Assembly (NCBI GenBank): GCA_963932465.1
Contig: OZ010793.1
Coordinates: 256,257,333-256,321,332, forward strand
Reading direction: 5' to 3'
DNA length: 64,000 bases
From: Maratus speciosus
Taxonomy: Eukaryota > Arthropoda > Arachnida > Araneae > Salticidae
Shown here piece by piece: positions 24,703 through 35,968 of the stretch. The notes beneath the pieces are model-generated. The model was not told where the DNA came from and did no database searches. It worked only from the letters and a program-made list of their open reading frames with translations. The stretch's first letter is position 1; every line of letters starts with the position of its first letter. The translations under genes and the position numbers were made by a program.

Positions 24703-24754
24703 AAGTTTATATGATATTATATATGCGTAAGTCGAAAAACAAGTTCTTATGTAA

Positions 24755-25090
24755 ACGAGCATTCTCGTATGCGAACATTCACAACATTTTTCAGTATTTG
24801 CATTCTAATTATCAACGGAAAGCATTCTTATTCACATAATGTCCAAATTAAGTAGTTGTGTAAATGTGAATTTTCATATGCGAATATTCAGGATTTTTTT
24901 TTTTTTTTTTTTTTTTTAATAATAGCATTCTTAAACATCAACGGAAAATATTGGTATTACCGTTCGCGAATATCAAATATCAAGTAGTGATGTTAATTAG
25001 AATTATCGTAAGCGAATTTTCAATTTTTTTCAATATTAGCATTCGTAGACATCGACGAAAAATATTTGTATTCGCGATCGCGAATGTGAA
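24755..25090 (+). repeat. About 110-bp tandem repeat, three units
   Basis: Repeating blocks tatgcgaatattca, a T-run, tagcattctta and catcaacggaaaatatt at about 24760, 24870 and 25000. They lie just inside the right arm of the foldback-type element. No coding sequence. Confidence 0.65.
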
Positions 25091-26879
25091 GTTGAAAGAA
25101 TCTATAAATTGTATTTCCTTAATCCCCCCCCCCCACCCCCCCCCCCCCCCCCCGTAGAAAGCACCAGCTTGTCCCTTGTAGAAGTCATGTTAAACTTCTC
25201 TTAATGAAATGTTAAAATTGTGTTTTCTTGGACCAAATCTTAGAATTGTCTAACTCACCCATTAACTCTGCCCCCCCCCCCCTCCCCCTACGCTGTAAGA
25301 AACTGACAGTGGAAAAATTTTACTTTAGTTTTTAGCATTTATTTATCGACAAGTTCAATATTTAACACTTCCTTGTCACGTATTTTCCGGTCCCGTTTTT
25401 TCCTTGTCACGTTTTTTCCGGTCCCGTTTTTTCCTTGTCCCGTTTTTTCCGCTCTTGTTTTTTCTGTCACGTTTTTTCCGGTCACCTTTTTTCCGGTTAC
25501 CGGGCCGGGCCTAGTCACTACTCTTTACGGGCCGGGCCAGGCCTTACTTTTTTCCTGAGGTTCGGGCCGGGCCGGACCTAACTTATTTTTTCTCAACACA
25601 TCCGGGTACTGGTTTTATTCCTAATCTTCATGACCCAAAATTTTCATTCCTAGTTTTCACCCAGCCCGTATGAAAATCATTGTCTCGGCGTGGCCTGATC
25701 CGTTCAAAGGTAAGTAAAATTAGGCTTGGCACAAATTTTTTGTCAAAAAATGCATACATTTTTAAATTGCCATTATTCTATAACTAAACATTCAAATTCA
25801 TTCTTTTTAAAGAGCAGTAGATTTCTACACTGATTAAAATATAGTTAAATTAAAATATAGTAAAACGTGTGAAAAAGAACCTGCTTATGACAGAATCTTG
25901 TTTTAAACTGAAAAACGTGTTGATCCATGCAAAATTAATATACTACTATATAAGAAAATAATATATAATACGTTTACACTTGCTAAGAAGGGAACTTGTC
26001 TATAACGCATTTTTTTTTTTTTCTTTTCTATGCAATTCAGTCTTGGATTTTACTGTATTATAGCATTTTTCAGATATTTAACACTTCAATACATGGAATA
26101 TGGATTAACAATATTAATGATAACTGAAACATTTACACACAAGAAATAGGGATTCATTAAAAGAATAAATATCGCACCCTGCGGCACTTCTATAAAAATG
26201 AAGATTATAAACATGAAAAGAAAAGTTAAGATAAATATTTTTGGCTTGAACTCCTCGTACGAGACAAACTTTTAACCAAATCGATGTTTTGTAGAAATTC
26301 GTTTGGGCCGGGCCCGGACCTGGAGATGTCGGCCCGTGCAGACCTCTAATTGGGGCTGACACCACCTCGGATTACTGAAAACTCGCATTTTCCGAAAATG
26401 TAGAAAATTCTTACCAATTATAATTTTACTCGATTAGAATGACAAAGGTTGTACATACCTTTATATTCCTTTTATAATGATACTAGCAGAACTACCCGAC
26501 TTCGCCCGTGTCAATTATAAGAGATCTTCCATGTAAAATAATAAATTAAAATGAACTACTATAGTAATCGCAATAACTGAGATTTAAGCATTCCCATCCA
26601 CAAATCATTAAAATGACAATTAGAAAACATACGTTATTGTCTCACCACCATAATAAAATGTCTTAGCTTTAATATCACAATGCCCAGTTTCTTCGGCTGG
26701 TGTAACAGAAAAATTTGTAATTTTCTGACAATACGAAAAACAAATCCACCGAATGGCATATCATAGTCAAATTCTCGTTTGTAATGGCGTATAATCTACA
26801 TTATAAAGTAAAAATATGTCAGTGAGTAACGCTGATACCATACTGTTGATGGCAACGTCCTAACAGACAAATTATTCCT

Positions 26880-27370
26880 CTACAGCAATTTTTCTTAACT
26901 TCTAAACAGCACACAATTTAATTTTTTAAGCTATCAAATAGAACAAAAATTCCTTTCAAATGAAATTTATTTGAAAATTGTATCTCAGTTTTTTTAATTT
27001 TAATGGGTTTGAAAGTAATTTTCAAACATGGATATTTTTAAATGTGCGTGCAGCCTAACGAAACCATTACGAAGGATGAACCCGTTTGCTCTTAATGCAA
27101 TATTATGAAGAAAAGGCATGTCTATGTGTAACTTTGTCATCATATTATTGGTGACAATAACCCAATGTATCCACAAATTTCGATTTTTCTACAATTTAAC
27201 TTTTAAACATCGCACATTCGATTGTTCCAACGTCTAATAGAAAAGAAAAAAAAAAACTTTCAATAATATTTGTTTGAAAAGTTTGTCACGTTATAGATTT
27301 TAAAGTGATTCTCAAGCATGAATCTTTTTTAAATGTGCGTGCAATTACAAAAGATTAACTCAATTGCTCA
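26880..27370 (+). repeat. Two-unit, about 290-bp tandem repeat
   Basis: Blocks caatttttcttaacttctaaacag, ttgaaaattgtatctcag, aaagtaattttcaaacatg and aaatgtgcgtgca in the first unit recur in diverged form from about 27185 to 27345. Part of the interspersed repeat at 26483-32645. Confidence 0.6.
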
Positions 27371-27544
27371 AAAACGCTGCAAATAATTCAGTACTTATTT
27401 GTTTTCGTGTAATATTTCATAACTAAATTGGTAAACTAAATTAAAACGCCAAAATAAAGTAAAATAAAACACGAATTTAACAGATATCAAATCAAACTAC
27501 ATAAAATAATCTATTATGTATAGAAAGTGCAAATGGGAATTTCG

Positions 27545-28095
27545 TTCCGGCTGCTTATAACTTGAGTTCTTCTGAATGGATTTCAATGCAACTATCAGTT
27601 TCTCAGGAAAGGTTTTAGTGTATAACATATTGTTTTATGTTGCTTAGTCATAGAATTATAGGGAAAAGTTTTATAATCATGTGAACCCGATTATGAAAGA
27701 TTAGTATTTTAAAAAAGATTTTTATTAATGGACTTCCATGGAACTTTCATCGTTTCTTGGATAATTTTACATGGATGGTTTTAGTATATTGAATTTACGT
27801 CAGGCAGTTATATATAAAATTATGGAAGAAAGTTTAATAATCAAATGAGGTCGATTATAAAAGATTAGCCTTTTTAAAAAGTTCTACTGGACAGATTTTG
27901 ATGGAATTTGTGCTGTTACTATGCACGCATTTTTCTATAATGGTTTTAGTATATCCCATTTTGCTCTACATGTTTTGTTATAGAGTTAGCTGAAAAGTTA
28001 CTAATCAGTAAAACCGCATTATGAATGATTGGCCTTTTAAAATGTTAGATAAATTTCAGGGATAGTTTTAGTATATTGCATACCGGTCTATCATT
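27545..28095 (+). repeat. About 155-bp tandem repeat, four units
   Basis: Units carry atggatttcaatggaa, ggttttagtatat, a ttatgttttgttatagaatta block and ccgattatgaaagattagcct, at about 27580, 27730, 27890 and 28040 (partial). A single related unit lies at 7930-8050 inside the Harbinger-like element, so the unit is dispersed. Confidence 0.7.
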
Positions 28096-29019
28096 CTTAA
28101 ACCAAGTTCTACTGTAAATCATCAACTAAAAAATTTGGCCCTTAACAACCAAAATTTTGTCTTAAACATTAGAAAGTATAATAGCGCAGTGGCGTTAGTA
28201 ACATTTTCATCTACGCGGAAGGAAGTTTCAGATAAAGACCCATATTGCATTAAAATGACGGATCAAATTCACCGATATATTTCATTTAATCCAAGATTCG
28301 TTTGGAGAAACCGACCAGCACAGCGAGCGAAATGTGCTACTCAGATTATAAGGGAATTATAGTGAAAATATTCACGATTAACTGCTCGCTATAATACGTA
28401 AGTACCAAAAATGCTTTTTCATGTAGTTTTTGAGAAATCTAAAAAATACACTAAATATATTAGTGTTTTAAATTAAAAACGATTTTTATTTATATTCTGT
28501 TAATGTGCAGTATATCAGGTACCTTTAAACACGGGTATCCTAAGATTCATTGCCTATAATTTTTAAACGGAAACTCATACTAATCATAAAACCCAAATCC
28601 ACAGTGATATTAACGTAAAAATGACATCAATCTATGAAGCTTTGTTTAAAATGAGAAAGCTAACTCTAAAAAAAAAAAAATGGTTATGTTTTAATTTCAA
28701 TTTAATATAAATCCAGTGATGGAACAGCTGCGCCAATTGCGCCGAATCGAAAATACTGCGCATTTCTGCGCCAAAACGATCATTTTTCAACAAAATTGCG
28801 CCCAACTGCGCCGATTCGATAACAATTCTTGAGCCAAATCGATCATTTTCCATAAAAATTTCGCCGTCTCTAATTCATTTTTCACGATACGAAACGAAGT
28901 CACTTCTCCTCAAAGCAGGGGTGATTATGTTCCGAATTTTCCGAAAATGTAAGGCATTTAGCTCCGAAAATTTAAAAAAAAAAAATCGGTCATCAATCAG
29001 AAAATTAGGACATAAAAAA

Positions 29020-30640
29020 TATCGCGAATTTCGACAAATGGTCGCCGAAAAAAATCAGTTTTGTCAAAAGATCGCGAAAAAAAAAACACATTTCGTCTAA
29101 AAAATAAAGAAAAACCCCACAAATTTCGTTAAAAAGAAACGCCAATTTAGTCAAGAAATCGCGAAAAAACCGCAAACTTCGTCAAAAGATCGCGGTAAAA
29201 ACCAAAAAATCGCGAAAAAAGACACATTTCGTCAAGAAACCGCGAAAAAACCGCCAATTTGTTCAAAAGATCTCGAAAAAACATAAAGTTCGTATAAGGA
29301 TCGCGAAAAAACCACAAATTTCGTCAAAATATTGAGGGAAAAAAACACAAATTTCGTGAAAAAATCGTGAAAAAAACGCAAATTTTGTTTAAAGATTGCG
29401 AAAACGCAAATTTCGAAAAAAGATCGTGAAAAAACCGTAAACTTCGTCAAAAAGTCGCGGAAAAAACCACAAATTTGATCAAAAAATCGAGAAAAACCAC
29501 AAATTTAGTCAAAAGATCGCGAAAAAACGCAAATTTCGACAAAAGGTCGCGAAAAAAACCGCAAATTTCGACAAAAGGTCGCGAAAAAACCGCAAATTTC
29601 GACAAAAGGTCGCGAAAAAACCGCAAATTTCGGCAAAAGGTCGCGAAAAAACCGCAAATTTCGACAAAAGGTCGCGAAAAAACCGCAAATTTCGACAAAA
29701 GGTCGCGAAAAAACCGCAAATTTCGACAAAAGGTCGCGAAAAAACCGCAAATTTCGACAAAAAGTCGCGAAAAAACCGCAAATTTCGACAAAAAGTCGCG
29801 AAAAAACCGTAAACTTCGTCAAAAAGTCGCGGAAAAACCCACAAATTTGATCAAAAAATCGCGGAAAAAACCACAAATTTGGTCAAAAAATCGAGAAAAA
29901 CCACAAATTTGGTCAAAAGGTCGCGAAAAAACCGCAAATTTCGACAAAAGGTCGCGAAAAAACCCGCAAATTTCGACAAAAGGTCGCGAAAAAACCGCAA
30001 ATTTCGACAAAAGGTCGCGAAAAAACCGCAAATTTCGACAAAAGGTCGCGAAAAAACCGCAAATTTCGACAAAAGGTCGCGAAAAAACCGCAAATTTCGA
30101 CAAAAGGTCGCGAAAAAACCGCAAATTTCGACAAAAGGTCGCGAAAAAACCGCAAATTTCGACAAAAGGTCGCGAAAAAACCGCAAATTTCGACAAAAGG
30201 TCGCGAAAAAACCGCAAATTTCGACAAAAGGTCGCGAAAAAACCGCAAATTTCGACAAAAAGTCGCGAAAATAACGGACAAATTTGTCAAAAAAAAAACC
30301 GCGAATTTCATTAAAAAATCGTGAAAAAACGTGAAATTTTGTCAATAAATCGTGCAAATAAGACGAATTTCACCAGAGGATCGCAAAAGGAAATTCAATA
30401 TTTGTAAAAAGATCGCGGTATAAACGCAAATTTCGTCTAAGAATAGCAAATTTTGTCAAAAGATTGCAGGAAAAACGCGAACTTCGTCAAAGGAACGTGG
30501 AAAAACGCGAACTTTAGTCAATGAATCGTGCAAATGAGGCGAAATTCGTCAAAGGATCGCAAAAAAATGCAAATTTCGTCAAAAGATCGCGGAAAAACAC
30601 AAATTTCGACAAAAAATCGTAAAAAAAAACCTTGCAAAAA
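29020..30640. repeat. 31-bp minisatellite array 2
   Basis: Core GCAAATTTCGACAAAAGGTC plus a gcgaaaaaacc spacer, unit 31 bp. Two highly homogeneous blocks (29520-29800 and 29925-30265) are separated by units with other variants, and both outer flanks are diverged. The unit is clearly related to array 1. A decayed patch of the same unit continues at 31075-31250. Open frames up to 279 codons through it are artefacts. Confidence 0.95.
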
Positions 30641-31264
30641 ATTTGCTGTGAGCTTCAGAATATTTTTTTTTACCCATAATTACCCCTACCTCCTATGTCT
30701 TGTTCTATAGGTTCACCGAGAACATCCAAGAGAGAAGGTGAGTATTTATTCACTCCGGTAATGCTCAATGATGCAGGAACTCAGAATTCTGATTAATACA
30801 GTTTCAGAAAGCCGTCAAAACGGTTTGTAATATGAAGCTTGTTATTGCTCAAATTTAAATACCGTCATTCGGCCCAAACAATACAAGCACATGGAACAAG
30901 AGCTGAATTCATTGGAATGATGGGAATATTGTTTGGCGGTGTACCGGACTAGCACAAAAATACTGTTATTACATACTTCTAATGTTGAAAATATCACAAT
31001 TGCCCCTAAAATTTTCCTAAAGTTTCAGGAAAAAATTACTAAAATTTTGAAAAATCCTTGTACTAGGTGCTAATCACAAGTTTCGTGAAAGAATTGTGGA
31101 AAAAATGCGAATTTCCTCAAAGAATCGCAGAAATATGCGCATTCTGTTGAAGAATCGCGGAAAAAATGCGCATTTCCTCAAAAAATCTCAGAAAAAAAGC
31201 AAATTTCGTCAAAAAATCTCAGAAAAAACGCGGATTTCGTCAAAGAATACCAAAATGACATTTT

Positions 31265-31440
31265 GATGCTCCAAAAAAGTTATTTGCTGCTCCAAAATAG
31301 TAATTTTCTACTCCAAATTGGCTTTTTGCTGATCCAAGGTAGTTATTTTCTGCTCAAAAGTGGCTTTTTGCTGCTCCAAAATACTTATTTTCTGCTCAAA
31401 AATGAGCGTTTTTGCTGCTCCAAAATGAGGTTCATGCTAT
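31265..31440 (+). repeat. Short tandem repeat, ctgctccaaaa units
   Basis: About six units of 25-30 bp with tgctccaaaa and ttttctgctc at the right side of the minisatellite-bearing element. Not seen elsewhere in the window. Confidence 0.7.
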
Positions 31441-33205
31441 TCCATCACTGTAAATCGTATAAAAGTAGACTTTACATTATGGTATTTGATGTAAATCGTA
31501 GAATGTTATCACTGCATTTAAAATATTAAAACATTTACCTAAATGGTATAATTAAAGAAACAACATTATAACGAAATAGGAAATAAATCATAGCAACCGG
31601 TTTTTAGAGCAAGTTTGAGACCATATTTATCGAAATTGACGTCATAATTTATTGAAAGTGGTTTTTACGTATTTAGTGATTTGTGTCTCTGATCCTTTTT
31701 CTTGGAATAGAAAAGCCTGTATTTTAGTGAAATTGTAATTTCAAATGTATTAAATGGAGGTTAAAGTTTTCTCAAAGCCTTGAAGTTTTTATTTAAAATA
31801 TGAGAAATGCGCATTTTCTGCTTAGAGAGACATCAATTTAAAAAATGTAACAATATATCGAGAGAGACTGAATTTGTATTGGTTTATGAAAAGAAACTAC
31901 AGGTGTTTGCCTTTTTCTTTAATTATTTGTGCCGTTTTTTTAAGGTGTGGCAACACAATAAAATAATTCAGATTCTCTCGCTGTATTTTTGCATTTTTGA
32001 AATCGACGTCATTCTAAACAGAAATGTACATTTTTCATATATATATTTATGTAAAAACTTCAGAATAAAACATCGTTAGAAAGCAGTGTCAGTCAATCAG
32101 AAATTGGCGTCGTATCTAGCAAACAATTTTTATTATTATCTTTTCCCGAAATTATTTTCTTGATATTGAAACGCCTATATTAAAATAGATTTTTTAGCTT
32201 CAAAAACATTCAACTGAAGACATACTACGTCATTTGAACACACATTTAAAGTTTTTATTTTATATGGGGAAAAATGTGCATTTCTTGATTAGAATGACAA
32301 CAATTTCGAAAATGCAAAAATATAGCGATTGAGTCCGATTTTTTTTTTAGCATATAAAAAGAAAGTACTCCAGTTATCCTTTTTTTTTTATTGAGCAGTT
32401 TTTTAGGTGTGTGGCAACAGGAAAGAAACGGTTGAATTAGAAAAATAAAAAAAGAGATATTTCTATAATAATGGAAGATGGTAGAAAAAAGGGATAAATA
32501 GTGATCTGATAATTTTTTTAAAGTAGACAGTGATCTTTTCCACGTTCTAAAACGTATGTACATGAAGTTTCGTGCAAATCGGTCTAAAATTGAATATTTG
32601 TATAAAGGACATACACACAGAGAACGGCTTTTATATATATAGATACAGGCTACTTTACAATTAAAAAAATTTGACATTACTTTCAGGAAGAAATGAAAAG
32701 AACTGGTATTCTTTCGAGCAATGAAAAAAAATAGAAATTTTTATTTTTGACGACTCGAATTAAGTGGAACCTTGTACTTCTGAGACTCGGATTTTCGAGA
32801 CTCCACTGTATATGTATATTTAGCACCTTTTTAGTAGTAAAAAATCCTAATTTTGGTTTTGTATGTTTAAATGTTCTTTGTTATTTTTTCTTAAAACAAC
32901 ACATTTATCATCCTTTTAGTGCGTAAAAATTAAAACCTTTTCAAGATGAGTGATTTAAATATCGAAAGACTGTAATGAATTTAAAATCTATCGAGAGCTT
33001 TTTTCTCGACAGTTATTGCTAACATGTGCTGGATGGTATGATTAATAACTGTGGCGAAAAAAGTGCTTGTTAGATATTAAGGCAGATATTTATCATTTAA
33101 GAAAAATGATATAAATAACCTACACCTGTCCTCAAAAGGTTAAATACTAAATGTTGCAAAAATAATTATTTAAAACATGAGAATTTAATAAGATTTATTT
33201 TGCAG

Positions 33206-33290
33206 CATTGCAGAAAAGGGCGAAGAAGGTTGTGGTGATCTCATAGAAGCCCATAAAGAATGTTTAAGAAAACATGGATTTAAAGTGTAA
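33206..33290 (+). CDS. COX17: COX17 copper chaperone, exon 2
   Basis: Exon 2 follows a clean acceptor (tttattttgcag) and begins with the last base of Cys30. It encodes residues 31-57: [20 protein letters not shown] then RKHGFKV and TAA at 33288-33290. Cys39 and Cys49 complete the second CX9C motif; Cys30 and Cys20 the first, so the coiled-coil-helix-coiled-coil-helix fold and both disulfides are possible. The [11 protein letters not shown] end is the strongly conserved COX17 C-terminus. No lesion is seen, so the gene should be functional if the 23.7-kb intron is removed. Confidence 0.95.
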
Positions 33291-33322
33291 AAGAATATTA
33301 TTGTTACATTACATTAAAAAAA

Positions 33323-33328
33323 AATAAA
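33323..33328 (+). terminator. COX17: COX17 polyadenylation signal
   Basis: AATAAA, 33 bp after the COX17 stop codon, inside an A-rich run. It predicts a very short 3' UTR. Further downstream signals are possible. Confidence 0.6.
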
Positions 33329-33591
33329 ATTATAGTAAATTAAAGTATTCCTTCCTTCTCATTTTTAACTACACAAACATTACAAACTTTGACTAATTTT
33401 AAGTTTTGTTGGAATGAGATGAAACTAAAAATAATTATTTGCATGCACTGGGGACACAAGAAAAAAAGAGTGATATATCCTAATGCATGATACAGTAGAG
33501 GACCTTTATAAAACAAACCTAAAAACATATGGTTGTGTGTTATATACATCACATTTCACACATAAACTTAGCTTGTAAACATGGCAAAATA

Positions 33592-35469
33592 CAATCAAAC
33601 CCGGTTAAGACTTGATCCTGCTTAATATGCGGATTTTTTCCGATCCCTTGAACATCTCCTATAAGGCTAATGCAAAAATATCACGTTTAATACAATATGC
33701 GAACGGTTATTACATGATTCGTTCCTTTGAGGGGAAAAAAAATCGCACTTAAGACGTGAATTCATTGATCAAGATGCGAATTCCTTCTATCTTCTCGAGT
33801 GTTGCCAATTTTTTTTTTTTTTTAATTCAGATAAAAAAAACACTGTTTACGAATAGTATTACTATTTACTTTATTAAATAGCAGATTATTAAGACAAAAA
33901 TAACTAATCGGGAATACTGGTAGATATTTGAATGAAACAAAAATCTGCTAAATTAGCAAAACTGTAATTCTTCTTTGATCCCTCCTCTTAACATTCCTTG
34001 TCTCTCACTTCGTGCATATTTTTACTATAGCTTTGATACAAATAAATTCAGGTTACTCAGATACGTCATAAAAATTATTATGATTGGAGATGGTCATACC
34101 TGTTGTTAGTGAGGTTTTAAATGTACGTTACATCACTACTATGTTTTATGATGATCATCACAGGCATGAAAGTGGGAAATAGAGTAAAAGGTGGAATTGT
34201 TTATCCATTTATACAATAACGCAAAATTCATATAGTTTAGACATAATTTTTTTTATTTAATTTAATAATTTTAACAGTTATTGAAACAATAAAATGAAAT
34301 AACTGTACATTTGATTATTTTCTTTTTGCGATTTAGAAAGTATTGCAAACAAAATTTAAACAATAAATGTATAGGTTCATTGAGTCAAAACATTAAATTG
34401 AAGACAGTTTGCTAAAGGTATATAAATCCAAATATATCTGATGAATTTGTATGGAGGACAATGATTAATTTTTCAAGATCAAAATTATTTTGAATGGTTT
34501 GACTGTTTATACGTTTCCCTTTTTTCAAAAGAAAAAAAAATTCCATGCAAAATATATGCACAACAAATTGATCTTAGCTCCAGAAATACATCTTTAAAAA
34601 TGTATCGCTGAAATCATCCAAAAATTCGTATATATAGGACAAAATATTCTATTCCAAAAAAGAACCTAATGGAAATTTTCTTTCACTTTTTAAAACAATT
34701 TAACGAATTTCATTTACCAAAATTTAGAAACAAACTTCAAGGATTTGAGTAGACAAAATTATTAAATTTTCCAGCCCCAGCCCCCTCCCCCACCTTGTAT
34801 GGTTCCAATATTTTCTTTGCATTTTTGCATCAATCCAGAGAATGTCCAAAATTACTTTTAAAAAAGGTGGAATTGCTCCTTTAGGCAGAACTCTTTCATG
34901 CATGTTATCATAGGCAACAAAAAATGAAACTTGTAAAGATTAAACAAATACGACTGCAGTTAGATAGTAGTTTTATTTTGCTATGCTAACAATATTTTTT
35001 ACACATCTAAATAAGGATAGTTTTTTTCTTATATTAAAAAGAACAGATTGTAACGATACTCATTTTTACAAGTACTAAATATGATTTAAAAAACTGTGTT
35101 GTGCTTCAAAGATTTAATCTTTTTTCTTTCAATTAAAAAAATTAGTCTAGTATGAAAACTATTTTTGTTGTTTTATTTTTGGTTGCAACGTAATCGAGAA
35201 TAAATCCATGTTTAACTCATATTTATTTTCTGTTATTATTCTAGTCGGTCTTATAAAGAGAAACGAGTTAAAGTGGAATACAATTAAATATTATCTAAAT
35301 TTACGTAAAAGTCACAATTTTCGACCGTAAACATATAAATGAAAGCTCTAAAGTTCATTTGGACGATTGGATGTGTCAATAAGGCCAATTTCTGCAACAT
35401 TATACAAATCACGTTTAATACGTGACTTTAGTGCACTCCCATGAAACGCATCTTAATCAGGTTCGACTG
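33592..35469. mobile_element. Tigger-type element, diverged ends
   Basis: Left end CAATCAAACCCGGTTAAGA and, inward from 35469, CAGTCGAACCTGATTAAGA match at 15 of 19 positions; both have TA on the outer side (33590-33591, 35470-35471). The next blocks also correspond (gcttaatatgcgg against tcacgtattaaacg). No transposase is seen in 1.9 kb. It begins about 300 bp after the COX17 stop. Confidence 0.6.
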
Positions 35470-35921
35470 TACGTCTGGAACCTATTACAATGCAGTAGGA
35501 TCTATCTTTATATTGCATTCCTTGGGACTTGAATTTGTGCAGATTATAAATTTTTGCATCTATTATAGGTCATTTCATTTATTGCTAAATTTACTTTATA
35601 AACATGGTCCAAATCATTCATTATATTGCTCATTTTCAAAAATGCTTATTAATAAAGGATCAAAGTCCATAAGCAACATTTTTGGCCCATGAAATCAGGG
35701 TTTGCCGAAGCGGGCCCACCTGAAAAAACTCGTCAAAAGACCCATTGTAGGTTTTTTCAAGTTTTCTCATGTTTTCACAACTGTAGCATTATTTAATTTA
35801 AGGTATCAGAATGCAAAAACTACAAAAAAAAATGTGGGAAACCAAAATATGAAGTTAAACATTTTAACAATTACTTTCATCTGAAGCTTCATGTTTAAAA
35901 AATTTACACACATACACACGC

Positions 35922-35935
<14 letters not shown>

Positions 35936-35952
<17 letters not shown>

Positions 35953-35953
35953 A
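35936..35953 (+). repeat. (TAGA)n microsatellite with TA run
   Basis: Short tandem ataaatagatagatagat preceded by a tatatata run. Confidence 0.8.
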
Positions 35954-35968
35954 ATGCCAATTTAAGTA

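Larger units (their letters stand above)
22415..25502. mobile_element. Foldback-type element with about 340-bp arms, nested in hAT copy 2
   Basis: The left arm (about 22415-22770) and right arm (about 25153-25502) are inverted copies. From the ends inward each has a ggaaaaaacgggacc short tandem array, a block with cttgtcgataaataaatgct, a G-run, and gtagaaagcac. Copy 3 of the host hAT runs directly from ccgggcc-type sequence into cctagtc, giving an unoccupied site. The interior includes two tandem arrays. No TSD is clear because the flanks are low complexity. Confidence 0.7.
22351..26348. mobile_element. hAT-type element, TAGAGATCTGCACGG family, copy 2
   Basis: Left end TAGAGATCTGCACGGGCC and, from the right, TAGAGGTCTGCACGGGCC. 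The 8-bp TSD ATTGGGGC is exact at 22343-22350 and 26349-26356. The right part (25505-25885) is closely similar to 62695-63066 of copy 3. The centre is occupied by a long inverted-repeat element at about 22415-25502 that copy 3 lacks. No transposase. Confidence 0.9.
28714..31450. mobile_element. TIR element carrying the same 31-bp minisatellite
   Basis: Ends CAGTGATGGAA (28714) and TTCCATCACTG (to 31450) are perfect 11-bp inverted repeats of hAT-like form. The flanks TAAATC at 28708-28713 and 31451-31456 are an exact 6-bp direct repeat, shorter than the usual hAT 8 bp. Left interior has a gcgcc-rich segment (28730-28850); the centre is the minisatellite; the right interior has a ctgctccaaaatag-type short repeat (31265-31440). 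No transposase. Confidence 0.8.
26483..32645. repeat. Interspersed repeat from ctagcagaactacccg to a tatata-gata tail
   Basis: A characteristic start (ctagcagaactacccgactt, about 26483) pairs with a tail at 32560-32645 (catgaagtttcgtgcaaatc, then ttttatatatatagata). I have seen these two motifs as the ends of a common arthropod repeat; this is recall. Between them lie two tandem arrays and the inserted TIR element at 28714-31450. No coding sequence survives. Classification is open. Confidence 0.5.
22317..32808. mobile_element. Tigger-type MITE exploded by nested insertions
   Basis: Left end CAGTAGAATCTCAAAAATC at 22317 and, inward from 32808, CAGTGGAGTCTCGAAAATC, with TA on both outer flanks (22315-22316, 32809-32810). 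Three pieces remain of the original element (22317-22350, 26357 to about 26482, about 32646-32808), roughly 320 bp in total. The rest is later insertions: a 4-kb hAT at 22351-26348 and a long repeat at 26483-32645, which itself contains a TIR element. Confidence 0.7.
9476..33205 (+). other. COX17: COX17 intron, about 23.7 kb
   Basis: The intron opens GTGCG at 9476 and closes TTTTGCAG at 33205; joining across it completes Cys30 and keeps the frame. It is almost entirely transposable elements and satellite-like arrays in both orientations, listed separately. No alternative exon with plausible coding content was seen inside it. The coding exons it separates total only 174 bp. Confidence 0.9.

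Noticed and set aside
28135..28362. 75-codon open frame as a gene
   Set aside because: No family resemblance, lies inside an interspersed repeat and beside tandem units.
29447..30357. Open frames up to 279 codons on + and 168 codons on -
   Set aside because: Same artefact in array 2: no start context, no single frame, overlap on both strands.
29020..30640. CRISPR-like appearance of regular 31-bp repeats
   Set aside because: Units are directly contiguous with no unique spacers, the context is a eukaryotic intron, and no cas genes exist.
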